From Bacteroidota bacterium (lineage in GTDB: Bacteria > Bacteroidota > Bacteroidia > Chitinophagales > Chitinophagaceae): a stretch of 43,280 bases of DNA. The translations under genes and the position numbers were made by a program. Shown here one piece after another: positions 23,753-31,351 of this stretch; the stretch's first letter is position 1, and the number at the start of each line of letters is the position of its first letter. The stretch is from contig JABDFX010000014.1 of assembly GCA_013286315.1 (NCBI GenBank), positions 1 to 43,280 of the forward strand. The letters run 5' to 3'. Below the pieces are notes generated by a model. The model had not been told where the DNA came from. It worked only from the letters and a program-made list of their open reading frames with translations, and made no database searches.

Positions 23753-25216
23753 ATGATATCAACTGAAGCTTTTGCGCTACAAGCGCTTGCATTATCTGAC
23801 AGCTCGGCGGTCCTACATAAACAAAGTGATATACTGCAAAATGACATGCACCATTTTCATAGCGAAGCGCAACAACTAACAGAAAAAACAAAGTCTTTTC
23901 ACGATCAGGCACAACAGCTAAGCGAGGAAAGTCATACATTTCGAGACCAGTCGCATAGTCTACAGGAGGAAGGCCGAACACTGCACGATCAAACCCAACA
24001 TTTAAATGAAGAATCACGTGCATTTCATGATCAAACACATGGTTTGCATGAGGAGGCGCAAGTTTTTCGTGATCGAACCCAACATCTTAACCAGGAAACC
24101 AGCACCTTACTTGGTCAGACACAACACCTGAAAGAAGAAACTAATCAGCTGCACGATATTATCAGTAACCTTAATAATCATGCTACTCAAATTCACGACC
24201 ATACCGGTCTGCTGATTGACCAGACTGGACAACTGCACGATCAAACCAGCCATTTACACGACCATACAGCGCAGCTGCACGACCATACATCACAGCTGCA
24301 CGACCATACATCACAGCTGCACGACCATACATCACAGCTGCACGACCATACGGCGCAGCTGCACGACCATACATCACAGCTGCACGACCATACATCACAG
24401 CTGCACGACCATACAAGCGAAATGGCTGAACATGTATTGCAGCTGCACAACCATACTGGCCAGTTACACGAGCATACCGGACAGTTAGAGGTTCATATTG
24501 GTCAGTTACATGACCATGCTGCAGAATTAGAGAATCAATCCGTACAATTGCACGAACACACACAGCAGTTAAAGACACAGACAGACTCAATTCTACAGAA
24601 TATTCAAGCGTTGCATACGAGAAGCACAGAGATCACCAATTCAATCACTACTTTTAATACCACTTCAGAAAACCTTACCAGCGAAACGAAGAATACCTAT
24701 GAGCAAACACAAAACACATTAAATAATACCCAAGATTTAAACACGCAAACGCATGTACTGAACGACGATATCAACAAGGTACAGCAAGCCGCAGATGTTT
24801 TGATAAGCGATATCAATTCATTAAAAGAAAATGGAACGGAGGTTACAAATATTACCAACAACCTGCACCAGCATTCCGACGAATTGAATGGCCATATCAA
24901 TGATTTATTGGGAAGCAGTAAGGAGCTGAAAACTAATATAGAGGATCTAGCAAATGATGCAAAAAATATGGAAACGGACATCATTGAAATATTGGGCAAT
25001 GCAAAAAAATCAGGTGAAAGTATAGGGGATATTTACGATCACTCAAAAGATTTATTAAATTTTATACAAGGACACAAAGGAAGCGCCGACAGCGCCCTAG
25101 ACGATATTCAGTCAATTTTAACTAATACTCAGTCTATTTTTACCGTCCTACAAACCTTGGCTGCTTCTATTAAAGCATTGGAAGCTGTTAAAGCAGCCAC
25201 ATTTGGGTTAGGTTAA
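23753..25216 (+). CDS. His-rich heptad-repeat protein B
   Basis: 487 aa, paralogue of the protein at 21514. The N-terminal repeats alternate FHDQ/LHEE-type heptads. Residues ~140-235 are nearly pure LHDHT(S/A)Q repeats, and residues ~290-487 are non-His heptads (e.g. DIIEILGNAKKSGESI) matching the paralogue's tail. No signal peptide or TM is seen; the last ~20 residues (IKALEAVKAATFGLG) are hydrophobic and may cap the helix bundle. The central repeats are almost identical at DNA level (see 24272-24418), so repeat number probably varies between strains. It is the last gene of the plus-strand run. Confidence 0.85.
   Translation: MISTEAFALQALALSDSSAVLHKQSDILQNDMHHFHSEAQQLTEKTKSFHDQAQQLSEESHTFRDQSHSLQEEGRTLHDQTQHLNEESRAFHDQTHGLHEEAQVFRDRTQHLNQETSTLLGQTQHLKEETNQLHDIISNLNNHATQIHDHTGLLIDQTGQLHDQTSHLHDHTAQLHDHTSQLHDHTSQLHDHTSQLHDHTAQLHDHTSQLHDHTSQLHDHTSEMAEHVLQLHNHTGQLHEHTGQLEVHIGQLHDHAAELENQSVQLHEHTQQLKTQTDSILQNIQALHTRSTEITNSITTFNTTSENLTSETKNTYEQTQNTLNNTQDLNTQTHVLNDDINKVQQAADVLISDINSLKENGTEVTNITNNLHQHSDELNGHINDLLGSSKELKTNIEDLANDAKNMETDIIEILGNAKKSGESIGDIYDHSKDLLNFIQGHKGSADSALDDIQSILTNTQSIFTVLQTLAASIKALEAVKAATFGLG
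24272..24418 (+). repeat. Coding 21-bp minisatellite
   Basis: Seven consecutive 21-bp units begin CAGCTGCACGACCATAC and differ only in the last four bases (ATCA, GGCG or AAGC). They are in frame (QLHDHTS/A). The near identity at synonymous positions indicates recent expansion or gene conversion rather than selection on protein alone. Confidence 0.92.
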
Positions 25217-25719
25217 GAAGATGTGTAATAAAAGATTGCGGTTTTAAATTGATACACTCCATTTTCCAATTGAACAATTTCCAAAATCCTAATATAAAAA
25301 TATATTAATTATAAATGGAGTCATCTGTCCGATAAAGCTTACGCATAACGATCAGTTAAAAGAGATGATATTAGGGATGAAAATATCAGAATCAATTCAA
25401 GTCAGAATTCTTTTAATTGCCAAAGAAGCCAAAATCCCTGTGTTTAAAATATTACCGTAAGAAAAAACTTTTGTCCTTAATAAGATTCAAATAAGCGGAT
25501 CATGATTATGCACAAGCTATATTGTAACTGAACAAAATTAAATAAAGAACTCTTTGAAGCACTTGAATAAAACAAACGTGTCAGTTGTATTTCCAGATAT
25601 ATCCGCCTTGACTAAAAAAATCTGCTATTCCTACAATAAATTTATTGATGTGATTACTAAGAATGAGATACATATCGAAATATTAAACGATCAAACGACC
25701 ATCGAAAATTATTTTGTAA
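25217..25719. other. Gene-poor stretch with possible decayed ORFs
   Basis: About 500 bp after the last operon gene. I see no full gene. A short open frame at 25563-25730 (TTG start, 55 aa, NKTNVSVVFPDISALTKKI...) looks protein-like but has no recognised family. Another fragment near 25346-25453 (THNDQLKEMILGMKISES...) ends early. An inverted repeat ACTCCATTT (25256-25264) / AAATGGAGT (25313-25321) is 48 bp apart. The stretch is probably degraded island cargo. Confidence 0.4.
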
Positions 25720-26171
25720 ATGAAGAGTGAGATTAAGCCTGTAGCTATTTTTTTTGCCCTCCTGGGCTTTGCGGTCAATTCCATTAATGCATTGCAAAGG
25801 AAGCATTTTTCGAAAATTGATATTGCTAAAATATTTGGCTTTGTCTAAAGCCTTTCGACCCCTTTAAGAAACGTTCTATTGCATGTATAACTCTCGAAGA
25901 AAGGGTCGCAAGAGAACGAGGAATGTACCCGGATGCCGGAACGGGTTGGGATATTCTTTTTATGATTTTCTATAACAAAAAATCCCTGGAGGGGTATCTC
26001 TTGTCAAATCAGCTGAGACATATTACAAGTGTGCCAGGAACATTTTTAGTATGTTGGGAACTAAGATTCAGAGGAGTAATCAACTATACTTCTGAAGGTT
26101 GGGAGATGCCCAGACAAGATCCGGTTTTAGTTTATGCTCTCGGAAACTGGATAGAGCTTTACTACGGGTGA
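25720..26171 (+). pseudogene. Frameshifted small gene of unknown function
   Basis: An ORF begins at 25720 with a signal-peptide-like MKSEIKPVAIFFALLGFAV and stops at 25846 (IFGFV*). From about 25833 the next frame is open (LKPFDPFKKRSIACITLEE) through the ATG at 25923 to the stop at 26171 (NWIELYYG). A single frameshift near 25833-25846 would join them into one protein of about 150 aa. Family not recognised. Alternatively the 82-aa ORF from 25923 is a separate gene. Confidence 0.45.
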
Positions 26172-26203
26172 TTATTTATCTTCGCCGTGTCAATAGAATT
26201 CCA

Positions 26204-26455
26204 ATGCGTAACCGGGCATTAAGATGGTCGCTTATAATTGTCGGGTCTATTTTGATCTTACTTGTCTTTTTGAATCCATCTATAAGTGATTTTAGAAACT
26301 TCGCTCGTCGTCCTGGAGATCCTAAAGGAACGGTTTATAGAAGAACCTCGAACTATTTTATATTCTCTTTCTTTTCTGAAGAATGGATAGACGAGAATGA
26401 ACAATCCGGTTCGTATTCCTACCTGGGTATAGCCGGAAATTTTTATGCGAGATAA
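26204..26455 (+). CDS. Small single-TM protein
   Basis: 83 aa from ATG 26204: a basic start (MRNRALRW), one strong TM helix (SLIIVGSILILLVFL), then NPSISDFRNFA and a polar tail rich in Tyr/Phe/Ser. The layout (short N-in TM anchor then Asn-Pro-x-x-x-x-Phe) is reminiscent of small DUF4359-type proteins, but I am not certain. It follows the frameshifted gene by 32 bp. Its role in the island is unknown. Confidence 0.5.
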   Translation: MRNRALRWSLIIVGSILILLVFLNPSISDFRNFARRPGDPKGTVYRRTSNYFIFSFFSEEWIDENEQSGSYSYLGIAGNFYAR

Positions 26456-26631
26456 GGGTTTCCATTTATTTGAATATTCTGGAGGCTTGAATTGATTTGT
26501 ATCCTGTCCACGATTCCCCTGTTCTTCCAAGCGCCCGGAGCGCTGCTTGTAGGGGTTGTAAGGTTCCCATTACAAACAGACACGGGCGTTAACTTTTTTA
26601 TATATTTGATAACCCCTAAAAAGATTACAAG

Positions 26632-27258
26632 ATGGAGGATTCATTAGATGATGAAAAAAAGAGACTTGAAATTCAAAAACTGCGGATCGAAAATAAAAAG
26701 GAATTTTCGTGGGCGCATCGTATTCACAAGATCTATATAACTTTTGCACCTGCCACTATCGCCCTTATTTCAGTTATGCTCACTGCTCAAATACTTGTAT
26801 CAGCAAATGTTTTTGATGTTAGCGGTAAGCGGATACAAAATCAGCAGGATAGTTTAAGCTTTAATAAAACGACATTTGAAAAATATAAGAACAAGATTAG
26901 GGACTCAACAAATATTTTAAACCTGCGTATAGATTCACTTACAGATGTAGAGAAAGATTTGAAAAGGCAAATTATTGTCGTTCAGGATGAAAAAGAGAAA
27001 AAATATGCAGAATTAACCGGCAAGCAGAAATTAGCGGTTGACCTTAATGCGGTCAGGAAAGATAGCGCGATACTTAAGGTGGAAAATGAAAAACTTCATA
27101 CCCAAGTAGTCGTGTTCTCCACAGGATATTTTGAACTTAAATCAGCCTCAAATGCTTTTTGCCTCGACTTTGAAAGGCTTACAAAAGATAATCCCTCGAT
27201 TGATTATCGCGGGATATATGTTGATTTTATAAAACTAAAAGGGCTGGCAAACAAATAA
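26632..27258 (+). CDS. Single-TM coiled-coil protein near attR
   Basis: 208 aa, family not recognised. A charged cytoplasmic N-terminal helix (MEDSLDDEKKRLEIQKLRIE) precedes one TM at ~36-58 (ITFAPATIALISVMLTAQIL). A long Lys/Asp/Glu-rich coiled coil (~65-165) and a short C-terminal domain follow. No enzyme motif is seen. The last 190 bp before attR hold nothing I can identify. It may be unrelated cargo of the island. Confidence 0.7.
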   Translation: MEDSLDDEKKRLEIQKLRIENKKEFSWAHRIHKIYITFAPATIALISVMLTAQILVSANVFDVSGKRIQNQQDSLSFNKTTFEKYKNKIRDSTNILNLRIDSLTDVEKDLKRQIIVVQDEKEKKYAELTGKQKLAVDLNAVRKDSAILKVENEKLHTQVVVFSTGYFELKSASNAFCLDFERLTKDNPSIDYRGIYVDFIKLKGLANK

Positions 27259-27452
27259 TTTGGTTTAACAAAATCTTTGGGGGATTATGTACCTCGAATG
27301 TATCTCGAAATGATGAAAACCGCGCTGGGCTTGAATACTTATTTTCGGTAAGCGAAAGTCAATATTAATTGACATCTTCGTTACTGTATTGTTACTCCCA
27401 ATAGATATGTTAGTGTAATCATTTGATAATCAAATGTTTATGTCGATAGGAT

Positions 27453-27473
27453 GATTCCTGTTCCGGGCACCTG
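27453..27473 (+). repeat. attR direct repeat (21 bp)
   Basis: Perfect copy of 7061-7081, here without the rest of a tRNA upstream, so it marks the distal end of the island. Confidence 0.95.
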
Positions 27474-27485
27474 AGAATGAATAAG

Positions 27486-27675
27486 CAGGTAGTATTCTTT
27501 GACGAGGAGACTACCTGATTTTCATTTGATGCCGATTTGACGCACTGACAAATTAGTAGTTAATAGACTGGATTAATTTACAATCAAAACACTATTAACG
27601 ATGGCAAAAGTTTTTATATTTCAATCAAAAATAATTTGTATTTTCAGTGAGTTAAGCTCAATATGGTTCCCCTAA
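27486..27675 (+). pseudogene. Remnant leader and start of a second integrase
   Basis: Immediately outside attR, an inverted repeat CAGGTAGT/ACTACCTG (27486-27493 / 27510-27517) is followed by a stretch that matches the leader of the active integrase. Shared blocks are GATTTGA, AGTTAATAGA, ACAATCAAA, CTATTAA and then ATGGC at 27601. The frame reads MAKVFIFQSK and stops at 27675, after which no integrase sequence follows. This is the scar of an older, related element at the same tRNA site. Confidence 0.75.
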
Positions 27676-27751
27676 ACCTTTTTCCTAAGTAAGTTTCCGT
27701 ACATCTTTATGCAAGACTGATAAGTGTTATGTCACTCTGAATTTATCAGCA

Positions 27752-27928
27752 ATGCAATCCCAGGACCGTCCATCTGAAATAGAAGCATTAGAACTGGAAT
27801 TAGCTCAAAAAGAAATCTTATTGGAAACGTTTCTTAATAAAAATGAAGTATTTCAAAAGGCAAAAGTGATCATTCACGAAATAGAAGAAATAAAAGACAG
27901 GCTTGAAAAACTAAAAAATAAGAAATAA
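27752..27928 (+). CDS. Small coiled-coil protein, family member 1
   Basis: 58 aa: MQSQDRPSEIEALELELAQK... ending DRLEKLKNKK. It is all-helical, highly charged and probably cytoplasmic. It aligns by eye with two other short proteins at 32228-32410 and 33056-33241. Shared features are an MQ-x-start, an EI-x-ALE-like helix, a mid-region LL...N, a basic KxI segment and a C-terminal RLEKL-like heptad. A terminator follows at 27974. Function is unknown. Confidence 0.65.
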   Translation: MQSQDRPSEIEALELELAQKEILLETFLNKNEVFQKAKVIIHEIEEIKDRLEKLKNKK

Positions 27929-27973
27929 AAAAGTGAAATAATTTTACCCGACCATAGAAGCCTATGCAAAACC

Positions 27974-28006
27974 AGCCTTATTGCTAAACCGTGATAGGGC
28001 TTTTTT
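27974..28006 (+). terminator. Rho-independent terminator
   Basis: AGCCTTATT (27974-27982) pairs with GATAGGGCT (27993-28001, two G-U pairs) and is followed by six T. It lies 45 bp after the 58-aa gene. Confidence 0.8.
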
Positions 28007-28075
28007 AATTTCATTTCCTAATCCAGAATCCTTTTCTCCATTATGCAGCTGTTATATTAATTCAACTTGTACTGG

Positions 28076-29395
28076 CTAATTTCCGTAAGGGAAATGGATA
28101 CTAAAAGTACTGCCCTTACCGTATTGAGATTGAACGGCGATCCTTATATCGTGATATTGAGCAATGCTTTTAACGATGGAAAGTCCTAATCCGTATCCTT
28201 CGTCTGCTTTCCTACCCGCTTTTTTAAACCGGTCGAATATGGTTTCCAGTTCATGTGCGGGAATACCAATTCCCGCATCCTTTATATGAATAATATATGA
28301 TTTCCCCTGAATAATCTGATCTGTGATTTCAATCTCTCCTTCTTCCTGATTATATCTGATTGCATTGTTTATCAGGTTATAGATGAGCTGAAAAATCAGA
28401 TCCCGGTTGACACGCGTCAGTACAATGGAATGGGAAAGCGATTGCACAATACGGATTTTTCGTAATTCAATACGATCTTTTAGTTCATTCACTACTTCTT
28501 CCAGCAGCACATACGGTTTTATCTGATCTGTTTTCACATACTGGTCATTTTCAATACGTGAAATCAATAAAAGAGATCGTACAATTTTTTTCAACCGGTT
28601 CAGGATAGTCAGCATACTGACCACTTTTTCCCGGGAAGTTTCACTAAGTTCCTGATCCATCATCACATTCTCCATTTTATTCTGAAGAATGCTTATGGGC
28701 GTCATCAGTTCATGGGAAGCATTGGATGTAAATTCCCGTTCCTTTTCAAATGTTTCCTTAATCTTGGAAGCGAGGTTGGTCAATGATTGGTCAAGATATT
28801 TAAAGTCGGTAGTGGAGGTTTTTACCGGCGAAATAGTTTCTTTAAAGGGAAATTTTCTATTCAGAATTTTGGAAGTTATAATCAGATTCAAAGGCCGGAG
28901 TAAGAGACGGGTAAACAACAGATCGAGAATGAGTGTGAAAAAAATTAACCCTGCCAATGTGTATAATGCAACTTTTTGCAACGGGCGATTGTACTGATCG
29001 ATCGTAGAAACCGTCTTACCTATTTCCAGCAGGTAGTTTTTATTTTTGTATTCAAATGTATAATCCAGCAGCCTGTAGGTTAAGGTATCGTTTTCCACTA
29101 TCCGGCTATCCGTGAATATGGTATCAACGGGGGCATGGCCATTGGAAGATTCCAGTGCTATGAATTCCTCTTTCAAAAGGGTATAACTTCCATAACTGGA
29201 ATCGCCTTCAAAATAGTAGTCAATGCCCCTTTTCTGGATATTATCCAATACCTTCTTTTTTTGTTCCTGAAGATTGTGATTGGTGTATTGGGAAGTAACG
29301 TCTTTCACGATGCCTGGCAGAAGCCATATAAAAAGCAGAACGATGACTGTTTTTGATAGTGTGGTGTAGAGGGTTATTTTACTTAAGAGCTTCAC
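28076..29395 (-). CDS. Sensor histidine kinase
   Basis: 439 aa. Two TM helices (~12-30 and ~141-165) flank a periplasmic sensor of ~110 residues. A linker with HAMP-like character is followed by the HisKA domain with the phospho-acceptor His228 in SHELMTPISIL. The HATPase_c domain has the N box NLINNAIRYN, the G1 box DAGIGIP, the F box IFDRF and the G2 box GYGLGLSIV. It is complete and probably active. Its start is 2 bp after the stop of the response regulator on the same strand, so they form a two-component pair. The signal is unknown. Confidence 0.96.
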   Translation of the reverse strand: MKLLSKITLYTTLSKTVIVLLFIWLLPGIVKDVTSQYTNHNLQEQKKKVLDNIQKRGIDYYFEGDSSYGSYTLLKEEFIALESSNGHAPVDTIFTDSRIVENDTLTYRLLDYTFEYKNKNYLLEIGKTVSTIDQYNRPLQKVALYTLAGLIFFTLILDLLFTRLLLRPLNLIITSKILNRKFPFKETISPVKTSTTDFKYLDQSLTNLASKIKETFEKEREFTSNASHELMTPISILQNKMENVMMDQELSETSREKVVSMLTILNRLKKIVRSLLLISRIENDQYVKTDQIKPYVLLEEVVNELKDRIELRKIRIVQSLSHSIVLTRVNRDLIFQLIYNLINNAIRYNQEEGEIEITDQIIQGKSYIIHIKDAGIGIPAHELETIFDRFKKAGRKADEGYGLGLSIVKSIAQYHDIRIAVQSQYGKGSTFSIHFPYGN

Positions 29396-29397
29396 GT

Positions 29398-30072
29398 TCA
29401 GATTTTAATTTTATAGCCGGTTCCGCGAACAGTCTGCAGCCAGTCCACGGAGGCGAATGCCATCATTTTTTTCCTGATATTTTTTATATGTACATCAATA
29501 AAATTAGAGTCATAGTCATCGTCTGAAAAATCTCCCCAGACATGGTCGCTGAGTTGAGCGCGGGTAAGCGGCCTGTTTTTATGCAGCATCAGATAACTCA
29601 GCAGGTCGAATTCCCTGCGCGACAATTCAATCTCCTCCCCATTAAACAGGACCATGCGTTTATTCAGATCTATGATAAAATCACCCAGCGGCGCAACTGA
29701 ATCGTTCAGCCCGGATTTTCTGCGTGATATGGCCTGCATCCTGGATTGCAATTCAAGTAATGAGAACGGCTTCGGGAGATAATCGTCCGCTCCCAAATCC
29801 AGGCCTTTTATCCGGTCTTCCAAATCTCCCCGCGCAGTAAGAATGATATAAGAAGCCTCCGGACAATTTTTTTTGGCATCCTTCAAGACTTCCAGGCCGT
29901 CCAGATCGGGGAGTCCGAGATCCAGCAATATAAAATCAAAAGGATGATCTGACATTATTTGACGGGCCTGCTTTCCGGTAAAGGCCAGATCACACAGGTA
30001 TCCGGCCTTTTTTAAAAAAAACTCCATTTCCAGCGCCATGGATTTTTCGTCTTCTACAATCAGTACGTTCAT
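29398..30072 (-). CDS. OmpR/PhoB-type response regulator
   Basis: 224 aa. The receiver domain has the acidic pair in IVEDEK, the phospho-acceptor Asp51 in LLDLGLPDLDG, Thr in ILTARGD and Lys in YLPKPFS. The C-terminal winged helix (~128-222) has SRREFDLLSYLMLH and the recognition region NFIDVHIKNIRKKM, then VRGTGYKI. It is phosphorylated by the adjacent kinase and should bind DNA, possibly at the upstream OMP and low-complexity genes with which it is arrayed. The start lies 5 bp after the OMP-like gene's stop. Confidence 0.97.
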   Translation of the reverse strand: MNVLIVEDEKSMALEMEFFLKKAGYLCDLAFTGKQARQIMSDHPFDFILLDLGLPDLDGLEVLKDAKKNCPEASYIILTARGDLEDRIKGLDLGADDYLPKPFSLLELQSRMQAISRRKSGLNDSVAPLGDFIIDLNKRMVLFNGEEIELSRREFDLLSYLMLHKNRPLTRAQLSDHVWGDFSDDDYDSNFIDVHIKNIRKKMMAFASVDWLQTVRGTGYKIKI

Positions 30073-30077
30073 GATCT

Positions 30078-30941
30078 TCAGAATTGATAATAAAAACTTG
30101 CACTGAAAAATGAATTCAACTGTCCCGGTCCGCTTTCTGCTTTATTACTCAGGAGGGAAAGCTGATAATTTATTTCAATCATATACCCGGCCCTGCTATA
30201 GGCGAGCGGACAATTAAAATTGTATGATAATATACTAAACTGTGTGGTTGTGACTGTCTGGGAAACCTCAGAATTCTGCTGGCCGGTCAGTGGAGGCAAA
30301 ATTATTCCCAACAGGCTGTCCTGTAGTTTTTTTTCAATCAGATAGGTTTGATAAAAATGCTGCGTGCCTGCGGTAACAGCTACCGTCGGTGTGATGGTAA
30401 TAATATCCTTTTCTGTGAGATGACCCAGATTAATCTGTTTGCCCGTTCCCGCTGTAGCAAAGAAGTCGTTGGATTTCCCAAAGGCGTAGTCTGCAGTTAA
30501 TTTGGAACTTAGAAAGTTTTCATAGGTCAGGGTGGCGCTGACATTGTCCGGATTGGAAGCCTGTAACAGAGGTGAATAGGAAGGGTAGAATGTATGACTG
30601 TAACTAATGTCCGCTGAGAGCCTTTTACTAATAGTGAATTCAAATCCGGCTCTGAGATTCTCTGCTGACACTGTGTTAATGGTATCCTTCAAGAGTCTGT
30701 ACGCGAGGCCCGAAAAATAGATGCCGGAACGAAAGCGATAGGTGGCCGACGCCGCTACATAGGGAATGTTTTCTTCAGCTTTCTGCCCATAGTAGTCCGC
30801 ATTGTTGCAATAGGTAGCCCCCAGTGTGAGGGTGGATTTTTTTGCCAGACTATCCGTCGTATCCGCTCCGGTGCTATCCGTTTGTCCTGAGCAATGCAGG
30901 CTCCATAAGCCTGCAGAGATCAGAAGGATGATTAGTTTCAT
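30078..30941 (-). CDS. Outer-membrane beta-barrel-like protein
   Basis: 287 aa with a signal peptide (KLIILLISAGLWSLHCSGQ). It contains alternating amphipathic strands such as GIYFSGLAYRLL and ISADISYSHTFY-like segments, and ends in an aromatic strand SFFSASFYYQF with a terminal Phe, the usual outer-membrane assembly signal. It may form a small porin or an inert barrel. It is directly upstream of the two-component system and could be part of the same stress or signal pathway. No specific family is recognised. Confidence 0.75.
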   Translation of the reverse strand: MKLIILLISAGLWSLHCSGQTDSTGADTTDSLAKKSTLTLGATYCNNADYYGQKAEENIPYVAASATYRFRSGIYFSGLAYRLLKDTINTVSAENLRAGFEFTISKRLSADISYSHTFYPSYSPLLQASNPDNVSATLTYENFLSSKLTADYAFGKSNDFFATAGTGKQINLGHLTEKDIITITPTVAVTAGTQHFYQTYLIEKKLQDSLLGIILPPLTGQQNSEVSQTVTTTQFSILSYNFNCPLAYSRAGYMIEINYQLSLLSNKAESGPGQLNSFFSASFYYQF

Positions 30942-30959
30942 AAGGGATAATTTTTTTCT

Positions 30960-31289
30960 CTAATGTATTTTTATAGTAGGTTTTATGATCGTTGGTTTAA
31001 TCACTTTTATTGGTTTTATGGTCTTTACAGTAGATGGGACACTGATGGGTACTGCCTGCTTTTTTGATTTCGGAACCTCCTTGATAACAGCCGGCTGTTT
31101 ATTTTCAGTCGTATTTTCCTGGACTGTTTTATTCTGAGGCAGGGAATCGCACATGGAACCCACCGTCTCTACGTCCTTTTTCAAAATGGATACAAGTATC
31201 GGTTTGCCTTTATCAGCTAAAGATGCCTCCGCTGTAAGTAAAACCGATCCAAGCAACAATATTTTGAAAGACCAATTCCCCGATATCAT
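30960..31289 (-). CDS. Small secreted Lys/Pro/Ile-rich protein
   Basis: 109 aa. Signal peptide-like start (SFKILLLGSVLLTAEASLA). The mature part is polar and ends with a short-period run of KPIKVIKPTIIKPTIKIH, a repetitive cationic tail. It is probably periplasmic, perhaps binding a polyanion or the wall. Unrecognised. It is 18 bp upstream of the OMP-like gene and so part of the same unit. Confidence 0.6.
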   Translation of the reverse strand: MISGNWSFKILLLGSVLLTAEASLADKGKPILVSILKKDVETVGSMCDSLPQNKTVQENTTENKQPAVIKEVPKSKKQAVPISVPSTVKTIKPIKVIKPTIIKPTIKIH

Positions 31290-31309
31290 TTTTTGACTGA
31301 ATTTGAATC

Positions 31310-31343
31310 AACAGGTTTTCAGCTGTCTTTCTGAAAACCTGTT
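31310..31343. repeat. Perfect 13-bp inverted repeat
   Basis: AACAGGTTTTCAG (31310-31322) and CTGAAAACCTGTT (31331-31343) form a strong hairpin with an 8-nt loop. On the plus strand it is followed by GTC and seven T, so it would work as a terminator for antisense transcripts. On the minus strand, the direction of the flanking genes, no T run follows. It could be an intercistronic attenuator or processing site. Confidence 0.7.
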
Positions 31344-31351
31344 GTCTTTTT

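Larger units (their letters stand above)
7061..27473. mobile_element. Genomic island in tRNA-Leu carrying a ubiquitin-like conjugation system
   Basis: The island is bounded by a perfect 21-bp direct repeat (7061-7081 and 27453-27473) that includes the tRNA 3' end, and a tyrosine integrase lies immediately inside attL. Cargo genes are visibly more AT-rich than the flanks and share no theme with them. No conjugation, plasmid-replication or phage structural gene is seen, so it appears to be an integrative island that is not self-transmissible. Confidence 0.92.

Noticed and set aside
21900-24420. CRISPR-like direct repeats
   Set aside because: The 21-bp units have no spacers, are contiguous and in frame in a protein, and no cas gene is present.
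24183-24590. 135-aa minus-strand ORF with MYGRAAV repeats
   Set aside because: Antisense shadow of the 21-bp coding minisatellite; the repetition is only the complement of the HDHT repeats.
10917-25216. CBASS-type defence operon
   Set aside because: E1/E2/JAMM genes occur in type II CBASS, but no CD-NTase or effector nuclease is visible, and a RING-like domain and Ubl are present.
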